DNA of 64,000 nt, taken from NCBI RefSeq assembly GCF_032854445.1, contig NC_088295.1, positions 65,143,249-65,207,248 of the forward strand, written 5' to 3'. Below, one piece after another: positions 1-9,707 of the stretch. The translations under genes and the position numbers were made by a program. The stretch comes from Liolophura sinensis (taxonomy: Eukaryota; Mollusca; Polyplacophora; Chitonida; Chitonidae). The number at the start of each line of letters is the position of its first letter. Within the stretch, counting starts at the first letter, position 1. The notes under the pieces are model-generated. The model searched no databases. It had not been told where the DNA came from and saw only the letters and a list, made by a program, of their open reading frames with translations.

Positions 1-639
1 TGTAGGTAATACAACACGTATAAGCGGTACATTGTATCTGATGTAGATTTGCACTCGTCACTACTTTAAATCCTATCCAGACATGGATATAATGTACGTA
101 ATCCCTGACTTAACTGTGTTGTGTAAATGCATTGAAAAGACGTGTGGTTTTAGCTGGTACCAGTTATACTGGAATCATAACATTGAAATATATACTTGAC
201 TATACATGGGGAAATTAAACCTTTGGGGGCCGCACCCCACTTCCCACAAATCCAATAATTAATCTTTTTGGCCTATTAATCCTCCTAAACAGATACTACG
301 AAAAGAAAGCAATTTTTAGGGTAAAAAAAAACGAAGGTTTAAGTACCATGTGTACGAGAATTCTGAAATTCGACATCTAAAGTTACACAGTGGGGAACTT
401 TTTAAAACTAAAGTAACTCTGACCTAAGATGTGTAGTCTGTTCATTACCGCCTTTGAGATGATGAGTTGTGAGAAAACTGGTGACGTACTACTCATGTGG
501 TACAAGAGAAGAATGGTGAACTAGGCTTGTGTCCCGAGTCGCCTTTGTGCAGGCAAAGATACTTCCTTGACTGACGGTTCATGTGACCTTGTGTGTAACA
601 CTCCCAGCTGAAAGAGCCATAAGCTTTTATGCGCTGAAT
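1..639. other. intergenic DNA, no gene seen
   Basis: AT-rich single-copy-looking sequence. I see no coding exon, RNA gene or recognisable repeat before the minisatellite. Confidence 0.5.
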
Positions 640-835
640 TAATTCGTTCGAACAGTTAAGAATCAAGCGCTGAATTACTGACTTCTTCACGGTACAGTTA
701 AGAACCAAGCGCCGAATCATCGACTTCTTCTCCGTACAGTTAAGAACCAAGCGCTGAATTATTGACTTCTTCTCCGTACAGTTAAGAAGCAAGCGCAGAA
801 TTATTGTCTTCTTCTCCGTAGAATTAAGAACTTGC
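640..835. repeat. 42-bp minisatellite, about 4.5 copies
   Basis: Copies start near 654, 696, 738, 780 and 822, so the period is exactly 42 bp. Each copy has a GTTAAGAA block followed by CAAGCGC and CTTCTTC blocks. Because 42 is a multiple of three, one minus-strand frame stays open and spells a 14-residue repeat of the type LNCTEKKS..QRLV. The frame has no recognisable domain or splice context, so I read it as a tandem repeat rather than a protein gene. Confidence 0.8.
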
Positions 836-3039
836 ACTGAATTAGAAATAATTTTTATCCGTAGAGTTTCAGAACGAGTCTATAAAGCTTAGTTTTGTGA
901 TTCAGTGTTAATGTACATGGTAAATCATGATATGGAGAATTGTAATCGAAACTGTTTTTTAATTTTGGACGTGGTTTTGTTTTGTATAGGTAACATTTGT
1001 ATGAATTTCGGTTGTGTACATAGATATATACGTATATAGAAGTATTAAAAAATGTTTACTATGTAAGTACAATGAGGAACATAAATACATGTGAATGAAA
1101 GATTCCGATATATGGGCAAATTTGTTAATAAATTGGTTAAATAGTTCCCTCTTTGTGGTTTTTGTTTGGCTTTATGTTTCGGAAGAAAGACGCATTCCTT
1201 TCTGCCAAATGGATGTATATTTTAGTTTTTCTATGGCGTAAGGTGTATTTGAAACATTGGATTATTTGGTGGCCTTTTCCGACCATATTATGACTTAATG
1301 ATGTCAAATCAGGTTGTTGCGCTTTAAGACACACGGGCTTCTGTATTTAAAATGCCTGCACATATTCAGCTATGAATGCATTCGCTCCATAGGCGAACTA
1401 TTTTTCAAAAAAAGACCTATGGATGTGACTTCACTGAAACCCACTGGTTTCTTAAACCACCTCAAAATCCCACGTTGTAGAAGCATACCAGAGCAGTCTT
1501 TATTAATCTTTCATCTGATATATTGTTTTATATGGTCCCTTGAAGTGACTTTGTTTGAACGATAGTACATCGTTCATTTCCTTGGTTCACGTTAACTCTA
1601 ATTTATTTATTTGTTTGATTATTATTTAACACCTTAACCTATCATTTATCACCAATACGATGGTGGTCCGTATTAAAGGTGGAGGAACCGAAGTGTCCCA
1701 TGTAAACCATGGACCTTTGACAAGTTACTGTCGAACTTTCCCACACGTAACGTACAGATACATAACCGCCATATCTGTGGAAAACAAGTGCTCATCAATG
1801 GCCGTTTATATTATCATCAAGGCACCACAAGCAGTTAGGGCGGCAGAATCTGTATATTTCGTGTTATGATGTGTTTGAAATCCACTTCACCACTCGCCGT
1901 TCACTGACAAGTCGTTTACGTCATTGAAGACTGGCCCGTCACCAATGCGGTAAGGTGTGCGTTTTCCAGCACTCCTTGTCGTGGACGCTTTCGTAAAGAA
2001 TGCATATTTTGTACACTGGAGTGAAAAACGCATTGTTTAATTTCATTGTGGCTTCGATCATTTTAGTCTGTTACCAAGAGTAAGCATGTGTTCACTTGTA
2101 AGTTGTTCTTTGTATTGGATTATTTAAAATACATAACCCAGTCTACCGGTTATAGTGATAGGTGTTACTTTTCATAATGCAGATCAAGCATTCAGCTTAA
2201 TATATTTTCAAGTCTAACACGCATTGGCGACAATAAAACCGAACTCCCCACCCCACATCCCATTCCGGAAGGTTGAATGCTATAGATAATGATTGCATGA
2301 AAGATGGACGATAAACTACGAAAGCTCAAAGCTTAGGTTGTTTTCGCCTTTCACGAGAACTGAAAGTTTTTCGTTATTTGTATCGACAGTTCAGTGTGAA
2401 TTATATGACATAAAGGGTCAAAATGACCTTCGAATGTCTCAAGTATGTTGGTGTGTTCAAAAATTACAGTGGTCAAAACTTGCACTGCTGGGAGTGTAAA
2501 TTTGTGTTCGACATTTCAGGCAATTATTGAAAGTTGGGTAGTCGTTAAAACCTTTACCATAAGGAGTATAGAATTTTCATGCAGTTGTTGAAACTCGGAA
2601 AGTGGTTGAACCCTACACATTGAGGAGCTTGGAAAATTGCGGTTTGTCAAACATCGACAGGAGAAGGTAGAGTAACTGCAAACTCAGAATAGTCGATATA
2701 AGTTTGCAATAAGCCACGCGGGTCCACGTTAGGCCAAGAAGTGTAATTAGGAAAATGTCGTAGTAACTACAGTGTGAAATGTTAACTGCTTATTTGAATT
2801 CAATCACAAATGGGCTTCAAAGAGCCCTGTTTAAATAGGTGCATCAACTGGATTTTTTGTCTCCTGGTTATAGACATATCCCCCTGATGACGTGGCTGCA
2901 GTATGACCATAGTCATATTTTGATTCATCTAATGGAATAAGTGGTAATTTGGTCAGAGAAAGTCATAGGAATGCATGTACAGTCTGTCTAAAGCGTATAC
3001 CAGAAAATAAAGTAACGAAAGTAAAGTTACCACATCCGT
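836..3039. other. intergenic DNA, no gene seen
   Basis: Short open frames only (60 to 85 codons), without recognisable domains. I see no tRNA, rRNA or obvious transposon in this stretch. Confidence 0.45.
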
Positions 3040-3175
3040 GCCCAGTTTCACAAAGATGTTGTACATGTACGATAATCGCACCTGTAAGACAATGAAACGG
3101 TATCTGTGACGTAAAAATATCATAGGACAAATGTACGACAAAAAATGTCGTACGCCGCTTTGTGAAATTTGGCCC
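3040..3175. mobile_element. MITE-like foldback element
   Basis: The ends are imperfect inverted repeats: the left end (3040-3055) reads GCCCAGTTTCACAAAG and the right end (3158-3175) reads CTTTGTGAAATTTGGCCC. Inner parts also partly pair (GTACGA near 3068, TCGTAC near 3149). The 136-bp body has no coding capacity. Short non-autonomous elements with this 'gcccagtttcacaaag' end are common in molluscan and other lophotrochozoan genomes as far as I recall; the family name is not assigned. Confidence 0.6.
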
Positions 3176-3500
3176 TGACACGTTCTGTATTTGAAGGGTA
3201 GATCTCAAGTCAATTTAGCTATTAAAACAAAGTACTTTTTAGCTCAGCTTTATAGCTTTGTTGGTCTCTGGAGGAAATATCAAAAATAGAAAATTATCTG
3301 ACAAGGTATTTATTAGTATATTGTATCATCATAATGTGCTGTTTATTTTCGAGTTCTTGAAGGTTTTAAAACCTGAAAAGTTCGTGCACATCCGATGTGT
3401 GCCTTAAGAAACATATTGTAAGTATATTTAAACTGCAATCAAAGTACTATATTTCGATTGCGTATAATATAGTAATTAAAGTTTCTGGATTGTTGGAATT
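3176..3500. other. intergenic DNA, no gene seen
   Basis: AT-rich spacer between the foldback element and the SINE next to the SH3 exon; nothing recognised. Confidence 0.4.
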
Positions 3501-3657
3501 TGGTTGGTGTTTTACGCCGTACTCAAGAATATTTCACTTATACAACGGTGGCATGCATTATGGTGGGAGGAAACGGAGCAGAGCCCGGGGGAAACCCACG
3601 ACCTTCCGCAGGTTGCTGGCAGACCTTTCCACGTACGGCCGAAGAGGAAGCCAGCTG
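3501..3657 (-). mobile_element. SINE (molluscan tRNA-headed family), reverse orientation, head missing
   Basis: Carries the tail block (GGTGTTTTACGCCGTACTC, AAGAATATTTCACTTATAC) and the central block (GGTGGGAGGAAAC, GAGCCCGGGGGAAACCC) found in abundant molluscan SINEs. It runs antisense to the plus strand and stops in the central region near 3657, so the tRNA-like head is absent. The stop codon of the SH3 exon lies 4 bp away at 3661-3663, so this SINE would form the proximal 3' UTR of that gene. Confidence 0.75.
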
Positions 3658-3660
3658 TAA

Positions 3661-4361
3661 CTAGTAAGACAGGGGACAGAGATAGTTGTATGGCACAAAG
3701 CCTTCAACGTTGTCACCCCTTCTAACCCAAACCCATTCCCTGTCCTCCTCGTTTAAACGCACGACAATTTCCCCTCGCCGAACATCGAGATCATTTTCAT
3801 TTTTGGCCCCAAACTCAAACAAGACCATGGAATGTCCCCGTTCTTCCTTCTTGAATGGAAATATTTCGTTGTAGCCATGATTATATCCTCGGCACTGTTT
3901 ACTCTGCAATTCAATGTCGGTCGCGTGGAGGGCCTGGCAATCCGGTAGATGGCGTGCATTTTCTTCCTTGGTGCGCAGTGAGAGATGAGCGGTTGATTCG
4001 TTGAGCGGAGTGGGATCAGCGGGAATCCGTCCGCGACTAGGAATATGACATGAATGCTCCAAGACATCATCACTGGGAACTGACTTCCCTTTACCGCAGA
4101 AGGTCACGGGGATGTAGCCCGTCCGTCCTCCGGGTGTACTGACGTAGAACCACTCATGGTCACGATAAACTATGTAAACTACATCGCCTCTCCGCACCGT
4201 CAACTCTTCCCTGCCACAAGCCGTAAAGTCCTGGATCACCACCCGTCGGGCCGTCGGCTTGAGACCGGATGCCTTTGTTAAACCCACCCGTACGAGTGTG
4301 TCTATGCTGTCACTCCCTGTCATTCGTCCCCACAGATAGCCTGTCTGATTTGAGAGCTCTT
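3661..4361 (-). CDS. two-SH3-domain adaptor protein, probable terminal exon
   Basis: From the ATG at 4321-4323 the open frame is 220 residues and ends with TAG at 3661-3663. SH3 domain 1 spans about residues 25-76, with the ALYDY-like segment VVIQDF, then ELTVRRGD, EWFYV and GRTGYIPVTF. SH3 domain 2 spans about residues 165-216, with MVLFEF, NDLDVRRGE, EWVWV and EGFVPYNYL. Each shows the acidic RT loop, the Trp and the Gly-x-Val/Ile-Pro signature of peptide-binding SH3 folds, which bind proline-rich ligands in the cytoplasm. The frame stays open above the ATG to a good 3' splice site (CTGTTTCAG, 4362-4370), so I extend the exon to 4361 as a phase-1 terminal exon; in that reading the ATG is internal. 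I recognise no upstream exon between 4370 and 6690. The layout recalls small SH3-only adaptors such as Dlish, but that name is a guess. Confidence 0.65.
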
Positions 4362-4370
4362 CTGAAACAG
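4362..4370 (-). promoter_or_regulatory. probable 3' splice acceptor for the SH3 exon
   Basis: Reads TTAAACTGTTTCAG on the minus strand directly above an open frame that runs into the first SH3 domain. An in-frame TAA lies just above it, which fits intron sequence. No transcript evidence is available here. Confidence 0.45.
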
Positions 4371-4726
4371 TTTAATATAAACACAACATGTTTACCGGCC
4401 GGGAATTTTTCCAAAGCAAGCCCAAAGGTACAGGCATCTGTACGGCGTTTTATTATAAGTCGCCAGCTTCGAATTGAAGGTAAAGGGGCGACATATCCGT
4501 ACATCGATTTGTCCAGCACGTCACATTTTAAGCCAAAAACTGACACCTAAACAATGGTAGGATTAGGTAATCAATGAAATCCTGTCTGTTGTCAATTTAC
4601 CTCATGCAATTAGGGTTTTATTTAAACTGTTCATGTAAATACTTCAATTTGACGCAACCGAGCATCGTGTAGAATTATAGGTAACTAAGTATACACAATG
4701 TATTTAAGGGTATGATTTAAATTACA
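4371..4726. other. probable intron or intergenic DNA
   Basis: No upstream SH3-gene exon is recognisable. Open frames here are shadows without domain signal. Confidence 0.35.
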
Positions 4727-4901
4727 GGGAGCCTCCGTAGCCGAGGAGGTTAAGTCAGCCGTGCGTGGGAGGGTCTGTAAGAAATCTGCGGTTGGTCGTG
4801 GGTTCCACAGGGCTCTGCCCAGTTTCCTCCCGTCATAATGCTGGCTGCTGTGGTATAAGTGAAATATTCTTGAGTGCGGCATAAAACACCAATCAAATAA
4901 A
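4727..4901 (+). mobile_element. SINE, nearly full length, tRNA-like head
   Basis: Begins GGGAGCCTCCGTAGCCGAGG, followed by AGGTTAAG, which resembles an A box (TRGCCGAGNGGTTAAG type) of a tRNA-Ser/Leu-like head. The central block (CTCTGCCCAGTTTCCTCCC, then AATGCTGGC) and tail block (GGTATAAGTGAAATATTCTT, GAGTGCGGCATAAAACACC) follow. It is the same family as 3501-3657 and 6697-6818, read in the opposite sense to the former. Confidence 0.75.
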
Positions 4902-6696
4902 GAAATTAATTAAAATTTTAATTAGCTCTCAGAGGCTTTGTGAAACTGGAATTGGAAATCAAGGGACTTGTATAGTAGTCTGACTTGTGCTTTTAGCACA
5001 TACTACGTGACCCTACCAGCACGAAATCTCATAGTTCGTGCATATTATTTGTGACAGCCGATTACAGGTTCTCATATCATAGCACATCGGGAAATACGGA
5101 GGAAAGACAATATAAAGTTTCCTGATTCCTGATTACTGATTGCAGACATACAATCAGAGAATGCGTTCATCTCACTGCGTGACTTTCTGACTCTGTTACT
5201 GTTGTATATATGCGTCAATACGCAGAAACACGTAGTTCGATATTTACGTACATTAATTAAGGTTGTCACAATATTGATTATAGTGACACTTGAACAGTTA
5301 AGTATCGGGCATTTGCGTGAGACACGTGGGTGTGGGCCCACAGCAATAATATCAAGTAAGTTCAACTATGCAAGTCAAACCAAAATGAAGGCCACCACAG
5401 TTAAAAAGAAAAAAAATTGTGAGGAAATAGTTTGAATGTCTTTGTTGGTGGCAAGAAAATACACTACAACTACACTATTATATACCGGTACGATTACACG
5501 TTTCTGCTGGAATTTGTCAGTATTGTGAAGCGTCAGTGGTACTTACCTTTTCTTTTGCCCCGTCGTTTTGATCGGCATAGCAAAGACATTTTTTAAGTCC
5601 TACCGGTGTATACATATATAGTACTTAAATCATGCTACACAGGGTTGCCATGTAGGATGGAGTGACCACTTTGAAACGTTATGAGCGGCACGGACTTATC
5701 CACAGGCCGACAGCACAGGTAGTACTCTTTGTACTCAGTCCGGGGAAGTCATGTAGTCATAGATCTATCGGTATAGCTACCAACCGTGATGTTCTGATAC
5801 AGTCCGTGCCTATAGGCCTACACGATTACAAAAAAGCAATGGCCATTGAACTAGATTAAATGTACTATTCGATCCCACAAAGCGAGTGAACGGAGTAATA
5901 CATGCCTACAGACCTAATCGTCGACATGGTCGGCTTAATCCGTTCATGGTAGGGACTAAGAGATCTGGGAGTACATGCAGCCGTCAGCGGATCGCATAAC
6001 ACACCTCGTATACGTTATATTGCCCGTGTATGGCTAATGCCAAACGTCTATTGTGGTGGCTGTGTCATAGGTTATAAAGGGACCACAGGGTAGTGAGCCC
6101 AAGTTCTATCCCCAGTCGGGTGGTGATTTGGTAAACTTTTCTGAAGATTTAAAATAACAAAACAGATTCATTTATTGGAGAAAAGTTTCGAGGAGAATCA
6201 TCGGTTGTGACATATCTCACTGGCCCCATGTTACTGGAACGGAACTAAATGTAACCCTTTGATAACTGTACTAAAACAATGTACTGATGTCTAAGCATTT
6301 AACACATTCACACATTCAGATTGTGACAATAAGAGTTTATGAAAAAGTTCTTTTGTAGCCCTCTGAAGGCTGGAGGAGAATCTGTGTTGATAAGTTCTCG
6401 TGTTTGCTCCCAATTCCATCTTGAAACTGCAATAACGTGAAAAACAATTCACGGATTGCATCCAAATATGTAGGGGTTATCACACCAACGGAAATGCTGA
6501 TAGACGGATGGACAAAAAGACCGACACATCGCTATATTCATCCGGATAGGGTAGAAGAGTCCTATCGAATTGGTGTGCACTGAATCATTACAGAATACAT
6601 GGGTTGCCTCTAAATGCGTGAAAATAACAGTAAGTCAGTGTCTGTAACCTTGCACAAAACTCTCAGGTGGTCATTACTTACAAGACGTGTTAACTT
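4902..6696. other. intergenic DNA, no gene seen
   Basis: No domain-bearing open frame, RNA gene or clear repeat recognised between the two SINE copies. Confidence 0.4.
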
Positions 6697-6818
6697 GCGG
6701 ACGGTCGCGGGTTTTCCCTAGGCTCTGTCCGGTTTCCTCCCACTATAATGCTGGTCGACGTCGTATAAGTGAAATATTCTGGAGTGCTGTGTAAATCAAC
6801 AATGTAATAAATATATAT
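6697..6818 (+). mobile_element. SINE, 5'-truncated
   Basis: Retains the central block (GGCTCTGTCCGGTTTCCTCC, TAATGCTGG) and tail block (CGTATAAGTGAAATATTCT, GGAGTGCTGTGTAAATCAAC) of the family at 4727-4901, and ends in an AT-rich TATATATA stretch. The tRNA-like head is missing. Confidence 0.7.
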
Positions 6819-6888
6819 ATACGTATGAATATCGCCCAATTCCGTGTTAAAGAAGACAGGCGGCCTTTGGTGTCCCTGCATTCATGCC

Positions 6889-6960
6889 GGTTCTGGCGAG
6901 GTTCGAACTCGCGACATTCTGCTTGTATATCAGACGTGATAACCACTGCACCACGCAACC
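6889..6960 (-). pseudogene. tRNA-Val(TAC)-like pseudogene at the array edge
   Basis: 72-nt cloverleaf-like sequence with the valine body of the array (D arm GTGGTTATCAC, T arm GCGAG/CTCGC). The anticodon loop reads TATACAA, so position 33 is A instead of the near-universal T, the top anticodon-stem pair is A-G, and acceptor pairs 5 and 6 are mismatched. No T4 run follows closely. Probably an old, inactive member. Confidence 0.7.
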
Positions 6961-7113
6961 AATGATATTTCAGTTGTGTTTATAGCTTACCAGTGTAGAC
7001 GTCTTTGCCATGTCATGAGAAATCATGTGACCCGGGTGGAAAGCACAATCAAAACGTGGCAACAGTTGGTTCCAAATCCATGACTCCAAGGCCGAAGAAG
7101 AAAAACTACGAAG
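6889..7113 (-). repeat. unit 0: diverged, LINE-free edge of the valine-tRNA array
   Basis: Aligns with the TAC-gene-to-CAC-gene part of the later units (shared CCATGTCATGAGAAATCA, AAAACGTGGCAA and AAATCCATGAC blocks) but is clearly diverged. The LINE tail is absent: the single copy of the target sequence lies at 7055-7067. The CAC gene is reduced to a CTACGAAG stub near 7106-7113. Homology to the array begins exactly at the 3' end of the tRNA-like sequence at 6889. Confidence 0.8.
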
Positions 7114-7317
7114 CCCACACTCTTGAAAAGTTATGAGAGGAAGTAATGGAGTGGAAACCAATACTTGTTGTGTACAGTTATAAGCTTAACATGAAGACAA
7201 GACAAGAAACATGATCGGCTCAATCCACACACAACCTGAATGCTCAATACGTGGTGAAGAATCTATTCTCTTGAGCAAAACATGAGAAAAGGCAAAGAAG
7301 AACATTTTTTTTACAGA

Positions 7318-7371
7318 CCTTCGCCACCTTTTGCGTGTTAAGCATACGTGATAACCACTACAATACGGAAC
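7318..7371 (-). pseudogene. tRNA-Val(AAC) fragment, T arm missing (example)
   Basis: Keeps the 5' acceptor half (GTTCCG), D arm (TTGTAGTGGTTATCAC) and an anticodon loop TTAACAC, but the stem is TATGC/GCAAA with a mismatch and the sequence runs out of homology where the T arm should start. Every unit has this fragment; positions are given in the unit entries. Its flanks resemble those of the intact AAC gene (GGCATCTCATGCACGAATGA on one side, GGCAAAGAAGAA on the other), so it is a decayed internal duplicate of that gene. Confidence 0.7.
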
Positions 7372-8452
7372 TATTTCGGTATATGATCTATGTTTTTTGG
7401 CATCTCATGCACGAATGAACTACTGTAAAATACTTATTATTCGCTGCAATTTTACTTTCGCGAATTTTCTACTAAGATTTGTCCGCGGGAATTAATTTTC
7501 GCGTATCTTAGAGAATACTTAAAGAAAAAAAACGGATGCGAAAGTCTTCAAATTTTCCAAGATATAATATGGCCGAAATTATTCAAGCACGTAAAACATG
7601 TATCATCATGGGTGGCTTTTATCCCGCTTTGTTGCCTGCAGTGTTGCTAATTCTCGTGATCTGGATCAAAGATTAAAACAATTGAGGATGGAATGTCACT
7701 TCGTGAAAAGATTACTTGCGCACCCACTTAAATCAATAATGAGCACTTTTAAACACCTGGCAAAGTCACCTTTTCAAGGGTTCAAGGCGAAACATATGAA
7801 TTTACCATTATCGGCGCCACTCACTCATTATTTATCAAGCAACACAGTATGTTGGTTATTGTTTTCCGTTTTTATCGCCCTCTGTAGCAGGTCAGAAACC
7901 GCACACATTGCCGTAGCTGTCAAATGGCCATTGTCTTGTTGTACACACTTCACAGTTTGTTAGAAGCTCACTCATTTGATCACAGGAAACACACAGCCAA
8001 TGGGATAGTGTGTATCAGAGCGACACTCATTAGGAGCCAACAAGCGCTGGTGTCTACTTTTCTTTCACCTGGCATAGCGAAGACTGATCAAACTAAAGAC
8101 GAATAAACTCCCACGTTGTTTTATACCCACCAAGAATTAGCACCAGAGTTTGTATGCATTTAAACCATAATTTCCCTTCAGTGCGGTTCAAAAATGTAAC
8201 TAGCCCGTCGGGCTTTCTTAGCGCGACTGCCGACACCTTGGCAAAGATTTCACTTCATTATTACTACTAACTGTAGTATATGATTCAGTGTTGGACATTT
8301 ATTTGGCTGGAATTATTTTTGGCGCTAAATTATTAGGTACTCCACAGTATAACTTTGGGGGAAAGAAACTCATTTGGTGCAACTGACCGAAAGGAAATCG
8401 CCACTAAGGCCGTTAACACATCTTTGTGATAACTTCGCTTGAGATAAAAAAA

Positions 8453-8524
8453 GGTTGTGGCGAAGTTCGAACTCGCCACCTTCTGCGTGTAAAGCAGAAG
8501 TGATAACCACTAAACTACCAAAAG
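8453..8524 (-). pseudogene. decayed tRNA-Val(TAC), unit 1 (example)
   Basis: D arm, anticodon arm (loop TTTACAC) and T arm (GCGAG TTCGAAC TTCGC) are kept, but the acceptor strands CTTTTGG and CACAACC pair at only three of seven positions. A T-run follows at once, so it might still be transcribed but should not mature to a normal tRNA. Its downstream 100 bp resembles that of the intact TAC gene, so it is a decayed duplicate. Confidence 0.75.
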
Positions 8525-8546
8525 GCAAAGAAGAAAAAATAGAAAA

Positions 8547-8567
8547 GGTTCGGAACACTACGGAACC
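8547..8567 (-). pseudogene. deletion remnant of tRNA-Val(AAC), unit 1
   Basis: Only the two acceptor ends survive (GGTTC then GGAACACTACGGAACC on the plus strand). The position matches the AAC gene of all later units, so this is a loss or an imperfect ancestral state. Confidence 0.65.
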
Positions 8568-8721
8568 ATTTCGACGAAAACTCTATGTTATTGGGCATCT
8601 CATGCACGAATGAAGTGTAACGTTTTGGGGGGGAAAAACTCATTTCGTGGCTTTGACCAAAATGAAATCTCCAATACGACCATTAAGACATCTTTGTGAG
8701 GACTTCAATTGAGATAAAACA

Positions 8722-8793
8722 GGTTCTGGCGAGGTTCGAACTCGCGACCTTCTGCGTGTAAAGCAGACGTGATAACCACTACACCACAGAACC
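8722..8793 (-). tRNA. tRNA-Val(TAC), unit 1
   Basis: 72 nt in gene sense: acceptor GGTTCTG pairs with CAGAACC (7 bp), D arm GTGTAGTGGTTATCAC, anticodon stem TCTGC/GCAGA with loop TTTACAC (anticodon TAC, decoding GUA and probably GUG), variable AGGTC, T stem GCGAG/CTCGC with loop TTCGAAC. The A box (TGGTGTAGTGG) and B box (AGTTCGAACCT) are intact. T at the discriminator position is unusual. A Pol III stop (TTTT) follows two bases later. No intron. Confidence 0.85.
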
Positions 8794-8888
8794 AATAGGT
8801 TTTCGTATGTGTTTATGGCTTACTTGTGTAGAAGTGTTTGCCATGTCATGAGAAATCAATATGTCCCACGTGGAGGCCACAAGCAAAA

Positions 8889-8901
8889 CGTGGCAAGAGT
8901 T
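8889..8901. repeat. target-site duplication, left copy (unit 1)
   Basis: CGTGGCAAGAGTT borders the poly(T) side of the LINE tail; the partner CGTGGCCAGAGTT lies at 9304-9316. The unoccupied counterpart in unit 0 is at 7055-7067. Confidence 0.75.
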
Positions 8902-9303
8902 TTTTTTTGAAAATTGTTGAGTTTATTCCCAATTTGTCATCAAATACACAAGATTTAACCATGACCGGCTTTCACAAACTTTTGAAATCACAAAGCAGTC
9001 TTAATTAAAATAAAATATCACAGAGAAGATGACTGCTTTGTGAATAGAACAATTGCACATTAGCCGCTCATTTCAATAAATACACTAATTTATCATTGCG
9101 TAATGTACAGAAGACTTTTTTTACACAACAGATTTTCTCACAAGATGGCCTATCTAGCCGAAAAAAGTCAACATGAATATGTGTTTTAATAATTCCTTTG
9201 GCAGCCTTAACGATGGCAACAGCATCCCTGTTCCTTTTCTAAAATATTGTGCCGTTGCGTGCACACCAAATACTAAACTGAAGAACACATATGACATACA
9301 CCC
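8902..9303 (-). mobile_element. 5'-truncated LINE tail, unit 1 (example)
   Basis: About 400 bp of a non-LTR retrotransposon in minus sense, ending in poly(A) (T8 at 8901-8908) and preceded by a GGGAATAAA-like 3' end. The decoded C-terminus of ORF2 starts YVICVLQFSIWCARNG and runs to a stop in FFRLDR-type sequence. It matches the C-terminus of the longer LINE at 61311-62348 (YLITVCLFCVWCARNE..., FCRLS). The 13-bp target-site duplications on both sides show a genuine retrotransposition event with strong 5' truncation. Confidence 0.85.
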
Positions 9304-9316
9304 CGTGGCCAGAGTT
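9304..9316. repeat. target-site duplication, right copy (unit 1)
   Basis: CGTGGCCAGAGTT, one mismatch from the left copy at 8889-8901. Marks the 5' truncation point of the LINE tail. Confidence 0.75.
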
Positions 9317-9380
9317 GCTTCTAAATCCATGACCCAAAGGCCCAAGAAGTTTGAAAAGAATTAAAGAAATATACCTTACA

Positions 9381-9452
9381 GGTTTCGGCGAGGTTCGAAC
9401 TCGCGACCTTCTGCGTGTGAAGCAGACGTGATAACCACTACACTACGAAACC
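9381..9452 (-). tRNA. tRNA-Val(CAC), unit 1
   Basis: 72 nt: acceptor GGTTTCG/CGAAACC fully paired, D arm GTGTAGTGGTTATCAC, anticodon stem TCTGC/GCAGA with loop TTCACAC (anticodon CAC, decoding GUG), T arm GCGAG TTCGAAC CTCGC. A and B boxes are intact. The discriminator is T. The first T4 run is 24 nt downstream, next to the truncated end of the LINE tail's target site, so the primary transcript would have a longer trailer than the TAC gene. Confidence 0.85.
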
Positions 9453-9707
9453 CTCTCTCTAGAGAACTTATGAGAGGAAGTAATGGAGTGGAAATCGATA
9501 CTTGTTGTGTACAATTACAAACTTAACATGATGGCAAGACAAGAAACATAATCGGCTAAATCCACACACAGCCTGAATTTCTCAATACGTGATGAAGAAT
9601 CTATTCTCTTGAGCAAAACATGAGAAAAGGCAAAGAAGAACATTTTTTACAGACCTTCGCCACCTTTTGCGTGTTAAGCATACGTGATAACCACTACAAT
9701 ACGGAAC

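Larger units (their letters stand above)
7114..9452 (-). repeat. array unit 1 (diverged; AAC gene deleted)
   Basis: Holds tRNA fragment 7318-7371, decayed TAC, a 21-bp remnant of the AAC gene (8547-8567), TAC, LINE tail and CAC. The spacer carries more substitutions and indels against the consensus than any later unit. Confidence 0.85.

Noticed and set aside
4269-4550. Overlapping plus- and minus-strand frames near the SH3 exon
   Set aside because: No domain signal; they overlap the splice acceptor and the presumed intron.
5072-5859. Open frames of 65 to 97 codons between the SINE copies
   Set aside because: No recognisable motif, no splice or start context, and length as expected by chance in this composition.
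9173-9364. 63-codon plus-strand frame (NNSFGSLNDGNS type) in each unit
   Set aside because: It is antisense to the LINE tail, whose minus-strand ORF2 similarity explains the open frame.
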